Shown: positions 9,283 through 17,533 of the stretch, one piece after another
Numbering within the stretch: position 1 is the first letter of the stretch
Layout: each line of letters starts with the position of its first letter
Assembly (NCBI GenBank): GCA_963666825.2
Contig: OY763044.2
Span: forward strand, 6,014,001-6,078,000
Direction of reading: 5' to 3'
DNA from: Saccharicrinis sp963666825
GTDB taxonomy: Bacteria > Bacteroidota > Bacteroidia > Bacteroidales > Marinilabiliaceae
DNA length: 64,000 nucleotides
Translations under genes and position numbers: made by a program
Notes under the pieces: generated by a model
What the model was told of the DNA's origin: nothing
What the model saw: the letters and a program-made list of their open reading frames with translations, nothing else
The model's database searches: none

Positions 9283-10104
9283 GTAATATTCGTAAATCCT
9301 ATCACAAATAACTTTTAATGTATCGTTCATATAGATATTTGCATTAGTCCAGTTTATCATTTGATCGTAGGATGTATATTCAACTTTAATATGGCTTAAA
9401 ATATCATTTAATCCATTCATTGAGCGTGACATATTGTAAAATCCGTACTCATTATATGTTTGCTCCATACTGTTAATTAATGAATCGTTTTGATTGTACG
9501 TAAAGTCCTTTGTAACTCTGTTTTGGTTATCTCTTTCCACAGTATATACTCGTTTTAAGTTGTCCTCATTATCAAAATATTGCATTTTATACCAATATCC
9601 CAAAGAGTCATTTGTAAATTTCAGAGTTCTTTTAGTGCTGTCTGAGGTTATAAAAAGTTGTTCTGATTCAATAAAGCCTGACTCATCAAAGTTGAATATG
9701 TCATATCGTCTTAGGGTGTCATCTTTATAATAAAAAGCCTTTTTTATTTTACCATCAGTAATTTCTGTTTCCCATTTGCTTAAAAATTCATCTCCATTAC
9801 TATATTCTGTTTTGGTAATCAGTCCGTTTTCTGCAAATGTCGCTACAAAATCATCCGACCATTGTAGGCTGTCTCTTTCTTTCTTTGTAATTATAGATCC
9901 TTTCTTGTAGCCATTGTCGGTTGGTAAAGCCCAATAATTAATTTCTTGTACAGATTTTATTTGCCCATTCAATTGTTCTGGAAATACAAAATAGGGAGTG
10001 TAGAAACCTAATGTAGTTGTTGGAGTTGGTTTAGGAGCAGGAGCATTGCATGATATAAAAAATCCGGTTAAAATTAAAAATAAAAGATAACAATAGTTTT
10101 TCAT
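9280..10104 (-). CDS. Lipoprotein of unknown function with repeated strand motifs
   Basis: I choose the ATG at 10104 (275 codons including stop). From there the protein begins with a lipoprotein signal (MKNYCYLLFLILTGFFISC, Cys19 as lipidation site), while the longer frame from 10164 would bury it. After a proline-rich linker the mature protein has repeated short units with aromatic and charged residues, such as FAENGLITKTEYSNGD and YTVERDNQNRVTKDFTYNQN. These resemble the beta-repeat proteins of Bacteroidota and are distantly like RHS/YD or MORN-type repeats. It probably sits on the periplasmic or outer membrane face. No family is recognised and neighbours give no hint. Confidence 0.75.
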   Translation of the reverse strand: MKNYCYLLFLILTGFFISCNAPAPKPTPTTTLGFYTPYFVFPEQLNGQIKSVQEINYWALPTDNGYKKGSIITKKERDSLQWSDDFVATFAENGLITKTEYSNGDEFLSKWETEITDGKIKKAFYYKDDTLRRYDIFNFDESGFIESEQLFITSDSTKRTLKFTNDSLGYWYKMQYFDNEDNLKRVYTVERDNQNRVTKDFTYNQNDSLINSMEQTYNEYGFYNMSRSMNGLNDILSHIKVEYTSYDQMINWTNANIYMNDTLKVICDRIYEYY

Positions 10105-10196
10105 AACGGTAAGGGATTTAAGTAAACATCTATTAAAGTTAAGGAGATAAATAATGGTAATCAATATGGAATGTTTTTATGAATCGGCAATTCTTA

Positions 10197-10204
10197 TATT
10201 TTTG
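10197..10204 (+). promoter_or_regulatory. Candidate -7 promoter box for the CAAX protease gene
   Basis: TATTTTTG fits TAnnTTTG, 17 bases before the ATG at 10222. The upstream -33 element is not clear. Confidence 0.4.
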
Positions 10205-10221
10205 TCAGAAATTTAATCGTT

Positions 10222-11022
10222 ATGGAAAATCAGGAATATAGATCTTATCCAAGTATAGCTCAGAGTTGGGGTATTGTTGGTATTGCTATTGTAGCACAAT
10301 TAGTTTTAGCTCCGGTATATGTCGGTACAATTTCGTCATTGGGGAAGGATTTAGCAATGCTTTTTTACTATGTTTTAACTATAGGAGGAGCTTTTGCTTT
10401 TGCCCATTATATAAGGAAAAAGGAAACCGGAATTGATAATTATCCTATTGCTGTTGATTCGGTAAAAATAATATTATTGTCAGCAGTTTTTACTATAGCA
10501 CTTGGTTTTGGAGTTACTGATCCTATTGCAAGCTTAATCCCAATGCCTGACTATGTAAAGCAGGCATTTTCTGATATGATGGGAGGTAAAGGTGTATTCG
10601 CCTTTCTTACTATTGCAGTTGCAGCTCCTATTTTGGAGGAATTAATTTTTAGAGGAGTGATCCTTGATGGTTTACTAAAGAAATACTCCCCTAAAAAAGC
10701 CATTTTTATTTCAAGCTTTCTTTTTGCTTTTTTACATTTAAATCCATGGCAGTTCATAGGAGCTATGGCTATTGGTAGTTTTGCTGGTTATATCTATTAT
10801 AAATCAAATAATCTGTTACTTGCGATTATTATTCATTTTGTAAATAATGGTTTTGCATTTTTAATGTCTCTATCTGTAGATCTTAAGGAAGAAATGGGGA
10901 AAACAGTTGTGGAATCATATGGGGGCATTACTAACGCTATATTAATTATTACGGGAAGTATAGTTGTTGCATTATTATGTCTATTTTTGATTAATAAGGA
11001 GTTTAAAAAGAAAGAAGAATAA
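10222..11022 (+). CDS. CPBP family intramembrane metalloprotease (CAAX protease-like)
   Basis: 266 residues with about seven membrane segments. The family motifs are in order: EELIFRG with the paired glutamates at about residues 139-140, then FAFLHLNPW (about 169-177) and HFVNN (about 205) supplying histidines. These residues form the membrane-embedded zinc site in the CPBP (Abi/CAAX) group. Bacterial members cleave within membranes, process peptides or confer immunity to bacteriocins, but the substrate here is not evident. It is a single gene with its own candidate promoter. There is no bacteriocin cluster nearby, so an immunity role is not supported. Confidence 0.88.
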   Translation: MENQEYRSYPSIAQSWGIVGIAIVAQLVLAPVYVGTISSLGKDLAMLFYYVLTIGGAFAFAHYIRKKETGIDNYPIAVDSVKIILLSAVFTIALGFGVTDPIASLIPMPDYVKQAFSDMMGGKGVFAFLTIAVAAPILEELIFRGVILDGLLKKYSPKKAIFISSFLFAFLHLNPWQFIGAMAIGSFAGYIYYKSNNLLLAIIIHFVNNGFAFLMSLSVDLKEEMGKTVVESYGGITNAILIITGSIVVALLCLFLINKEFKKKEE

Positions 11023-11115
11023 AAAAAGTAAAATATTTTCACTAGTCTTTAATGTTTATATTCAGGTATTTGTACTTACTTAGGCTTTCTTTTTAATGAA
11101 AAATATCAAAAAGAA

Positions 11116-11147
11116 TTTGGTAGTGGTAAATAAAGCTCCTATATTTG
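11116..11147 (+). promoter_or_regulatory. Promoter of the first initiator tRNA
   Basis: TTTG (11116-11119) is followed after 20 bases by TATATTTG (11140-11147). This fits the Bacteroidota housekeeping promoter in both boxes and spacing. Transcription would start some 30 bases before the tRNA. Confidence 0.7.
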
Positions 11148-11185
11148 CAACCGCAAAAAAGGAAACAATTATTGTTAAGATATAT

Positions 11186-11258
11186 TGCGGGGTGGAGCAG
11201 TTGGTAGCTCGTTGGGCTCATAACCCAAAGGCCGTCAGTTCGAGTCTGGCCCCCGCTA
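11186..11258 (+). tRNA. Initiator tRNA-fMet, anticodon CAU, copy 1
   Basis: 73 bases folding as a full cloverleaf: acceptor GCGGGG/CCCCGC, D stem GAGC/GCTC, anticodon stem TTGGG/CCCAA around CTCATAA, and T stem GTCAG/CTGGC around TTCGAGT. Base 1 (T) and base 72 (T) do not pair, and the anticodon stem ends in three G-C pairs. These are the two hallmarks of initiator tRNA. CCA is not encoded. An identical copy follows 74 bases later. Confidence 0.95.
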
Positions 11259-11262
11259 CTAT

Positions 11263-11291
11263 AACCAAAAGAAACGTTCTTTTGGTTTTAT
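11263..11291 (+). terminator. Terminator between the two tRNA genes
   Basis: AACCAAAAGAA (11263-11273) pairs perfectly with TTCTTTTGGTT (11277-11287) around a 3-base loop, followed by a T-rich stretch. It ends the first tRNA transcript 4 bases after the tRNA. Confidence 0.7.
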
Positions 11292-11299
11292 TTTGAAAA

Positions 11300-11307
11300 T
11301 AACTTTG
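11300..11307 (+). promoter_or_regulatory. Candidate -7 box for the second tRNA
   Basis: TAACTTTG fits TAnnTTTG. TTTG at 11281-11284 lies 15 bases upstream, a little short. With the terminator at 11263-11291 it suggests the second tRNA has its own transcript. Confidence 0.5.
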
Positions 11308-11332
11308 TGCAAATGCGCAGTTAAAGATATAC

Positions 11333-11405
11333 TGCGGGGTGGAGCAGTTGGTAGCTCGTTGGGCTCATAACCCAAAGGCCGTCAGTTCGAGTCTGGCCCC
11401 CGCTA
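11333..11405 (+). tRNA. Initiator tRNA-fMet, anticodon CAU, copy 2
   Basis: Identical over all 73 bases to the copy at 11186-11258, with the same unpaired 1-72 position and G-C-rich anticodon stem. The flanks GATATA before and CTA after are also shared, pointing to a recent tandem duplication or gene conversion. Confidence 0.95.
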
Positions 11406-11414
11406 CTAAAGAGA

Positions 11415-11445
11415 GGTTGGTAATGAAAATTATCAACCTTTTTTT
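11415..11445 (+). terminator. Intrinsic terminator of the second tRNA
   Basis: GGTTGGTAAT (11415-11424) pairs with ATTATCAACC (11429-11438) with one mismatch, followed directly by seven T. Confidence 0.85.
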
Positions 11446-11603
11446 ATTTCTATATATTTATCTTTTAGTTTTTGACTGTATTTTTATTGAATATATCTGC
11501 CTGATTAGGTTGGTGTTTTAAAAGGAGTCAAACAATATTTTCTCAAATAAGAATATACTTCTTGAGGTTATCTCAATTTTTATTAAACCATAACATACAA
11601 CAG

Positions 11604-12992
11604 ATGAAACAAAGTGTCATAGTTTTTAAATTAGGATTGGTAACAATATTGTTATCACTTGTTTTTAACAGTTGTGTTACAAATACTATTGACGGAAAAT
11701 GGAATAGTCTTGTAACTAATAGCCCAATTAAATATCGAGTTTTAAATTCTGTAAATCCAAAGAAAGATTATAATGGGGAATATATGACCGTTGTATATTT
11801 AGAAAATCTTTCGTTAAAAAAAATAGGTCGAAATTCATTGGATGAGGATGTTGATTGGCTACTTACAAATGGTTATCGAGTTGTTGAATTAAACTATGAT
11901 AATCATGAAAGTGCAGTTACTCCATTTATTAATAAAGACATTATTGCAATAAATGATTCTATAGCTTCCGGAAGCTTTTGTGGATTAAAGGATTGTTCCA
12001 GATATAGATCCTATGTTTTGTTTGAAGGATACCGAATTGCCAGAGATGTTTCTTATTTTAAAGATAATCCATTGGTTTATAATTGGCCTAATGAATATCA
12101 GGAAGGAGATTCTCTAAATATGGATATAATCTATCCAGCCAATCCGGTTGAATCTGCCCCTGTTATCTTGTCTTTTTCTTACTCAAATAGTTATGCTACT
12201 TATGATTCAGATAAAGGGATGTTGATTGATGTGAATAAAAATCAAAGGTTAAATTTAGGTAATACACTGGCAGGTTTTAATGATTCGTTTTTGGAGGGGG
12301 CTCCGGCTAATGGTATAGCATGGGCAATCGCAGATCATCCTAAATATTGTTCATGGGGTAAAGGGAAGCCTGTTGATGGGCCAAATGATGCATATAAGTC
12401 CTATCAGGTAAATCCCGACGCTGCACAAAAAGTAAAATCTGCAATACGCACATTAAGAGCCAAAGGCGAGAAGCTTGGATTATCAGGTAATATTGGTGTG
12501 TTTGGATTCTCAAGAGGATCGGATGCAGGTTCAATGTCTGTTGGTGATAAGGTTGTTCCTGAATTTGAGAATGCAGGTTTGTTTACTGATGTTTCAGATA
12601 AAGTGCAAGTAGCTGTTCTTGGACCTGGAGTTTTTGATTTTACCAGAATATATAAAGTGTTGAATGACGGAGATAAAAATTTGGAAGGTCGTTGTCCTTG
12701 GGCATGGGGTGATTTAGATAAAAATTATGATTTATGGAAAACTATGGGATCATCATTTTTGGTTGAAACCTCAGCTTCAGCTCCGGTAATGTTCTTTTAT
12801 AATAGTGATGACAGCCCCTATTATCATGATCAGGTAACGAGTTTAAAAGGAAAGCTGGATTCTTTGGGTATAAAAACTTCTTTGTTAAAGGATTATGGAA
12901 AAGGTCATGCCATACCACAAAAGCCTGAAGATTTAAGTAAAATGTATGATTTTATGATTTCATTTTTGAATCCACCAATAGTTACTAAATAG
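11604..12992 (+). CDS. Alpha/beta-hydrolase fold lipoprotein, esterase-like
   Basis: Starting at ATG 11604 (462 residues) gives a lipoprotein signal whose lipobox FNSC ends at Cys24; the longer frame from 11562 would add 14 residues before the signal. The nucleophile motif is GFSRG (residues 301-305, Ser303). The likely acid is in YNSDDSPYYHD (about 398-408), and the histidine is in GKGHAIP (His435). The order Ser-Asp-His and spacing fit an alpha/beta hydrolase. Between lipobox and catalytic domain lie about 170 residues, including a stretch with PVILSFSYSN. It would act on esters outside the inner membrane. The substrate is unknown; a peptidase of the same fold is the main alternative. Confidence 0.75.
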   Translation: MKQSVIVFKLGLVTILLSLVFNSCVTNTIDGKWNSLVTNSPIKYRVLNSVNPKKDYNGEYMTVVYLENLSLKKIGRNSLDEDVDWLLTNGYRVVELNYDNHESAVTPFINKDIIAINDSIASGSFCGLKDCSRYRSYVLFEGYRIARDVSYFKDNPLVYNWPNEYQEGDSLNMDIIYPANPVESAPVILSFSYSNSYATYDSDKGMLIDVNKNQRLNLGNTLAGFNDSFLEGAPANGIAWAIADHPKYCSWGKGKPVDGPNDAYKSYQVNPDAAQKVKSAIRTLRAKGEKLGLSGNIGVFGFSRGSDAGSMSVGDKVVPEFENAGLFTDVSDKVQVAVLGPGVFDFTRIYKVLNDGDKNLEGRCPWAWGDLDKNYDLWKTMGSSFLVETSASAPVMFFYNSDDSPYYHDQVTSLKGKLDSLGIKTSLLKDYGKGHAIPQKPEDLSKMYDFMISFLNPPIVTK

Positions 12993-13086
12993 TTATCTAT
13001 TAAAAATTATTGTGATTTCTATCGGTTCTTTACACCGAGATTCATCTTTGTTTTTAAAATAAAATCTGCCGACTGGTTTTATTTTT

Positions 13087-13094
13087 TAACTTTG
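13087..13094 (+). promoter_or_regulatory. Candidate -7 box for the M23 peptidase-dxr operon
   Basis: TAACTTTG fits TAnnTTTG, 33 bases before the ATG at 13128. No clear -33 box at the usual spacing. Confidence 0.45.
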
Positions 13095-13127
13095 TGTACA
13101 AAAATTTTCTAGGAGTAGTTTTAAGAT

Positions 13128-14009
13128 ATGGAGAATTCCAAAGAGAAAAAAAATTTCTTTCAAAAGATCCGAAATAAGTACCGTTTGGCCATATTCAATG
13201 AGCAAACATACGAGGAATTATGGGCCATGCGTCTTTCCCGATTAAATGTTTTTACAGTTTTAGGTACTGCAGTAGTTATTCTTATTGTGCTTGTATCTCT
13301 TTTAATAGCATATACAGGTTTGAAAGAATACATTCCCGGATTTCCGGATGGTAATGAACGAATTTTAATGGTTCGTAATGTAAACAGGGTAGATTCGTTA
13401 ATTCAGGAAATAGAAAAGAGAGATGAGTTTTTTAAATCAATAAAAGCTGTGGTGCAAGGTGAGATTCCTCCTATGGAAGAGATGGAGTCTGAGTCTAATA
13501 CAAATCAAAACAGAAACGTTGCTCCAATATCTTTTGACAAAAGTAAAGCAGACGAAGACTTTAGAGAAAAAGTTGAGAAAGAAGAAAAGTATAATTTGTC
13601 GGTGCTTTCACCAAGTTCTAAAATTCCGGAATTAAATCAGGTATATTTTTATACACCATTAAAAGGATTTGTAGTTAAAAAATATATCGAAGCAGAAAAT
13701 CATTTTGGAGTTGATATAGTAGCCAAGCCAGGTGAAACTGTTTTATCCATAATGAAAGGAACTGTAATTTTTTCAGGTTGGACTGTTGAAACGGGTTATG
13801 TTTTAATGATTCAGCATGGAAACAACATCATATCCGCATACAAGCATAATTCAAAATTACTTAAAAACACAGGCGATAAAGTAGAAGCTGGAGAAGCAAT
13901 CGCTAATGTTGGTAATTCAGGTGAGCTGACAACAGGTCCTCATTTGCATTTTGAATTATGGTACCAAGGTAAAGCTGTGGATCCGGAAGATTATATTTTA
14001 TTTGAATAA
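13128..14009 (+). CDS. M23 family metallopeptidase (LytM-type), membrane anchored
   Basis: 293 residues: a short cytoplasmic N-terminus, one membrane helix (about 43-65), a polar linker, then a C-terminal M23 domain. The zinc ligands are visible in HFGVDIV (first His and Asp, about 191-195) and in GPHLHFELW (about 271-279). The domain ends in the usual GKAVDPEDYILF. Family members cut peptide cross-links of peptidoglycan or, when degenerate, activate amidases. Here the metal residues are kept, so it is probably an active endopeptidase facing the periplasm. The dxr gene begins 21 bases later, so the two are likely cotranscribed. Confidence 0.9.
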   Translation: MENSKEKKNFFQKIRNKYRLAIFNEQTYEELWAMRLSRLNVFTVLGTAVVILIVLVSLLIAYTGLKEYIPGFPDGNERILMVRNVNRVDSLIQEIEKRDEFFKSIKAVVQGEIPPMEEMESESNTNQNRNVAPISFDKSKADEDFREKVEKEEKYNLSVLSPSSKIPELNQVYFYTPLKGFVVKKYIEAENHFGVDIVAKPGETVLSIMKGTVIFSGWTVETGYVLMIQHGNNIISAYKHNSKLLKNTGDKVEAGEAIANVGNSGELTTGPHLHFELWYQGKAVDPEDYILFE

Positions 14010-14030
14010 CATTTTTATTACCAGGATAGT

Positions 14031-15185
14031 ATGAAGAAGCGGGTAGCAGTACTAGGATCAACAGGATCTATAGGAACACAAACCCTGGAAGTTATTTCTA
14101 AACACCCAGATAAATTTGAAGTAGAAGTATTAACAGCCAATAATAGTATAGGCAGATTGATTGAGCAATGTCATCAGTTTCAGCCTAATGTTGTTGTGAT
14201 TGGTAATAAAGATAAATATGGCCAATTAAAAGAGGCTTTAATAGACTTGCCCATTAAAGTATATGCAGGTAGTGATGCTATTGCACAGGTAGTTGAAATG
14301 GGTACTGTAGATGTGGTTTTAACTGCAATGGTTGGTTTTTCAGGTTTATTGCCAACAATAAATGCCATAAAAGCCAAAAAAACTATTGCATTGGCCAATA
14401 AAGAAACATTAGTTGTTGCTGGAGAAATTATAACTCAACTTGCTGCAGAAAATAATGTGGCCATACTACCGGTTGATTCTGAACACTCAGCGATATTTCA
14501 ATGTTTAGCTGGTGAGTTTCAAAATCCTATTGAAAAAATTTATTTAACCGCTTCAGGTGGTCCTTTTAGAGGAAAGAACAAATCTTTTTTAGAAACGGTT
14601 ACTCCTGCTCAGGCTCTGAATCATCCTAACTGGGATATGGGTAATAAGATTACTATAGATTCTGCCAGCTTGATGAATAAAGGATTAGAAGTAATTGAAG
14701 CTCGTTGGTTATTTGGATTAAAAGCTGAACAGATTGATGTAATTGTTCATCCTCAAAGTATTATTCATAGTATAGCTCAATTTGAAGATGGTTCCATGAA
14801 AGCACAAATGGGATTGCCAGATATGAGATTGCCTATTCAGTATGCATTAACATACCCGGAAAGAAATAAATCCGATTTTGAAAGGTTTAATTTTATGGAT
14901 TATCCCAGCCTTACTTTTGAAAAACCTGATTTGGAATCCTTTCGTAATCTTGCAATTGCTTTTAATGCAATGAAAAAGGGTGGTAATATGCCTTGTATTA
15001 TTAATGCTGCAAATGAAATTGTAGTAGATGCATTTTTACAGAATAAAATTGGTTTCCTTAAAATGAGTGATGTAATTGAAGAAACAATGGAGAAAGCCAC
15101 ATTTATTAGTAAGCCAACATTTGAAAATTATTTGGACTCAGATAAAGAAGCTCGCAAGATTGCACAATCGATAATTGGATTTTAG
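14031..15185 (+). CDS. dxr: 1-deoxy-D-xylulose 5-phosphate reductoisomerase
   Basis: 384 residues, the standard length. The NADPH-binding site is GSTGSIGTQT (residues 9-18). The metal and substrate region follows with ANKETLVVAGE, VDSEHSAIFQ and HPNWDMGNKITIDSASLMN, and then GLEVIEARWLF. It converts DXP to MEP, the first committed step of the non-mevalonate isoprenoid pathway, in the cytosol. It follows the M23 peptidase gene closely, and rseP comes 157 bases after it. The dxr-rseP neighbourhood is common in bacteria. Confidence 0.98.
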   Translation: MKKRVAVLGSTGSIGTQTLEVISKHPDKFEVEVLTANNSIGRLIEQCHQFQPNVVVIGNKDKYGQLKEALIDLPIKVYAGSDAIAQVVEMGTVDVVLTAMVGFSGLLPTINAIKAKKTIALANKETLVVAGEIITQLAAENNVAILPVDSEHSAIFQCLAGEFQNPIEKIYLTASGGPFRGKNKSFLETVTPAQALNHPNWDMGNKITIDSASLMNKGLEVIEARWLFGLKAEQIDVIVHPQSIIHSIAQFEDGSMKAQMGLPDMRLPIQYALTYPERNKSDFERFNFMDYPSLTFEKPDLESFRNLAIAFNAMKKGGNMPCIINAANEIVVDAFLQNKIGFLKMSDVIEETMEKATFISKPTFENYLDSDKEARKIAQSIIGF

Positions 15186-15308
15186 TTTTTGAATAAATAA
15201 TATTTTTGAATTACTTGAGTTTTTTCAAAAGGTTCATTTTTGTGTTAACAACTTGTTATTTCTTTTGTTATCGAGTTACTTAAAACTAGGGTAAGATTAA
15301 AAAAAGAA

Positions 15309-15316
15309 TATATTTG
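15309..15316 (+). promoter_or_regulatory. Candidate -7 box for rseP
   Basis: TATATTTG matches TAnnTTTG, 26 bases before the ATG at 15343; no convincing -33 element. Confidence 0.4.
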
Positions 15317-15342
15317 TATCTTAATTTTTGAAATAGAAATAA

Positions 15343-16659
15343 ATGGAAATTTTAATAAAGGCGGGGCAGTTAATTTTAAGTCTTTCTATATTAGTGATCT
15401 TGCATGAATTTGGTCACTTCTTTTTTGCAAAACTTTTTAAAACCAGAGTTGAGAAATTTTACTTGTTTTTTGATCCATGGTTTTCTCTTTTTAAGTTTAA
15501 AAAAGGCGATACAGAGTATGGAGTAGGTTGGTTGCCACTTGGTGGTTATGTGAAAATATCCGGAATGATTGATGAATCAATGGATAAGGAAGCTATGAAG
15601 GAAGAGCCAAAACCATATGAGTTTAGATCAAAGCCTGCATACCAGCGATTACTAATTATGGTTGGTGGAGTATTAGTTAACTTCATTCTTGCATTCTTTA
15701 TATTTTGGATGATTCTTTTTAAATGGGGAGAGGGTTATATCGATGTTAAAGATGCTTCCTATGGATTAGCTTATCATCCGATAGCTCATGACTTAGGCCT
15801 TGAAGATGGTGATGTTGTTACGGCTGTTGATACTTTTCAGGTTCAGACTGCTTCAGATATTCAATCATTAATCTTACTTGAAGGAGCTAAAGAAATTACA
15901 GTTCAAAGAAACGATTCTACTTTTAAATTATCGATTCCGGCTGATTTTTCTCAAAAATTCCTGGAAAATGAAGTGAAGCTTTTGGCTATTGAACGTGTTC
16001 CATCTGTTGTTGATTCTGTATTGGTGAATAATAATGCTGCTGAGGCAGGAATTAGAAAAGGCGATATTTTCAAAACGATTAATGGGAAAGATGCTAGTTT
16101 TGCTCGTTTGGCAACTAAAATATTTCAGGATAATGCAGGTCAACGTGTGGTAATTGAGTTAATAAGGGATGAGCAAATCTTGACCTTAAGTTGTAATGTT
16201 ACAAAGAAAGGTAAAGTTGGCTTAGGCTGGAATAATAATATTTTTAACATTACTCATGTAAAATATGGATTCTGGGAGGCATTACCTGCCGGTATTAATA
16301 AAGGGATTGATACCCTTGTTGGTTATGTGAAGCAATTCAAATTAGTGTTTACAAAGGCAGGAGTAAAGCAATTGGGAGGCTTTGGTGCAATTGGAAATCT
16401 TTTCCCTCCAACATGGGATTGGTCATCATTCTGGTCTTTAACAGGTTTTCTTTCTATTGTGTTGGCATTTATGAATATTTTGCCAATTCCAGCATTAGAT
16501 GGTGGACATGTACTATTTTTACTTTATGAAATGATATCTGGTCGCAAACCAAGTGAAAAGTTTCTTGAGTACGCTCAGGTTGCCGGTATGATATTGTTAC
16601 TTAGTTTGCTTTTATTTGCAAACGGTAATGATATATTCAGGTTGATTTTTAAAAGTTAG
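15343..16659 (+). CDS. rseP: Site-2 protease RseP, intramembrane zinc metalloprotease
   Basis: 438 residues. The zinc motif HEFGH is at about 21-25 in the first membrane helix, and the second motif NILPIPALDGGH is near residues 377-388. Between them lie two PDZ-like regions: one begins around AHDLGLEDGDVVTAVD, the other around NNAAEAGIRKGDIFKTING. There are about four membrane segments in all. RseP cleaves membrane-bound anti-sigma factors and clears signal peptide remnants. The two PDZ domains match the RseP type, not the single-PDZ sporulation type. An ECF sigma/anti-sigma pair at 41865-43734 is one conceivable client, though that is speculation. Confidence 0.95.
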   Translation: MEILIKAGQLILSLSILVILHEFGHFFFAKLFKTRVEKFYLFFDPWFSLFKFKKGDTEYGVGWLPLGGYVKISGMIDESMDKEAMKEEPKPYEFRSKPAYQRLLIMVGGVLVNFILAFFIFWMILFKWGEGYIDVKDASYGLAYHPIAHDLGLEDGDVVTAVDTFQVQTASDIQSLILLEGAKEITVQRNDSTFKLSIPADFSQKFLENEVKLLAIERVPSVVDSVLVNNNAAEAGIRKGDIFKTINGKDASFARLATKIFQDNAGQRVVIELIRDEQILTLSCNVTKKGKVGLGWNNNIFNITHVKYGFWEALPAGINKGIDTLVGYVKQFKLVFTKAGVKQLGGFGAIGNLFPPTWDWSSFWSLTGFLSIVLAFMNILPIPALDGGHVLFLLYEMISGRKPSEKFLEYAQVAGMILLLSLLLFANGNDIFRLIFKS

Positions 16660-16701
16660 GTTTTTAATTGTTAAATTTGAATGAATTAAAATTATTTAAA
16701 T

Positions 16702-16905
16702 ATGTTTTTGGACTCAATTTATATTTGTGGTTTCTTAGGTGGATATGAGTGGATTGTTATTATTTTGGCAATTGTACTTTTATTTGGAGGTCGAAAAATT
16801 CCTGAATTAATGAAAGGCCTGGGACAAGGTATGAAGGAGTTTAAGAAAGCAAAGAATGATTTTACGAACGAAACAAAAGAAGATAATTCTGATAAGAAGA
16901 ATTGA
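16702..16905 (+). CDS. tatA: Sec-independent protein translocase TatA/E
   Basis: 67 residues. A single membrane helix (about 17-33) is followed by the hinge FGGRKIPELMKGLGQGMKEF, an amphipathic helix, and a charged tail ending in lysines, which is the TatA layout. With TatC, encoded elsewhere, it forms the pore for folded proteins with twin-arginine signals. It follows rseP by 42 bases and is closed by a strong terminator. TatA and TatE cannot be told apart here. Confidence 0.92.
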   Translation: MFLDSIYICGFLGGYEWIVIILAIVLLFGGRKIPELMKGLGQGMKEFKKAKNDFTNETKEDNSDKKN

Positions 16906-16928
16906 GCTATTAATTTGATAAAGATTTT

Positions 16929-16961
16929 AAGGCTGATAGCATTTGTTATCAGCCTTTTTAT
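16929..16961 (+). terminator. Intrinsic terminator after tatA
   Basis: AAGGCTGATA (16929-16938) pairs perfectly with TATCAGCCTT (16947-16956), with an 8-base loop and a T run. Confidence 0.9.
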
Positions 16962-17090
16962 TTATATAATTGACATGTTTTGATATATGTTGTAACTTAA
17001 TATATGGTTGAAACTACCAGTAATTTGGGATAGCTAAAAAGATGATTTTACTACTAATGTATTTTTTGTAATAACAAAAGGATATAGAAA

Positions 17091-17525
17091 ATGAAAAACA
17101 TTTTAGTAGCAGTGGATTTTAAAGATGGAACAGACAAAGTTTTAGAATTTGCAAGGCAGTTTGGACAAATGTATTTGGCAAAGGTATGGATAATTCATGT
17201 GTCTGCACCGGAACCGGATTTTGTAGGTTATGAGGTAGGTCCTCAGTATATCTCAGATATGCGAGAGGTTGAGTTGAAAGAAGAACATAAATTGTTAAAA
17301 AAGTATGCTGATGATTTAAGCTTTACAGGAATATCTTCTGAAAGTATTATGATTGAAGGAGGTACTGTAGAAATGTTAACAGCCGAAATTGAGAAATTAC
17401 ATATTGATCTTTTAATAGTAGGGCATCATAAACATAATGTGATGTATAAGGCATTTTTTGGCAGAACTGATGTTTCCTTAATTGAGCATGTAAAAATTCC
17501 TATTCTTGTTGTACCTGTAGCCTAG
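17091..17525 (+). CDS. Universal stress protein, UspA family, single domain
   Basis: 144 residues with the Usp start MKNILVAVDFKDGTDKVLEF and the C-terminal strand HVKIPILVVPVA. In ATP-binding members the loop reads G-x2-G-x9-G-(S/T). Here it is GHHKHNVMYKAFFGRTD, with Lys in place of the second Gly and Arg in place of Ser/Thr. This suggests altered or absent ATP binding and so a UspA-like, not MJ0577-like, protein. It would be a cytosolic stress or regulatory protein. It converges with the MORN-type gene with only 8 bases between the two stops and no obvious terminator. Confidence 0.9.
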   Translation: MKNILVAVDFKDGTDKVLEFARQFGQMYLAKVWIIHVSAPEPDFVGYEVGPQYISDMREVELKEEHKLLKKYADDLSFTGISSESIMIEGGTVEMLTAEIEKLHIDLLIVGHHKHNVMYKAFFGRTDVSLIEHVKIPILVVPVA

Positions 17526-17533
17526 GGCTGATT

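Noticed and set aside
11096..11521. Two small plus-strand frames (66 and 60 codons) containing the same peptide
   Set aside because: Both run through the initiator tRNA genes; the shared peptide is only the tRNA sequence translated.
13022..13041. Hairpin TCGGT/ACCGA as terminator of the esterase gene
   Set aside because: Only 5 pairs, and the T run is not adjacent; too weak to support.
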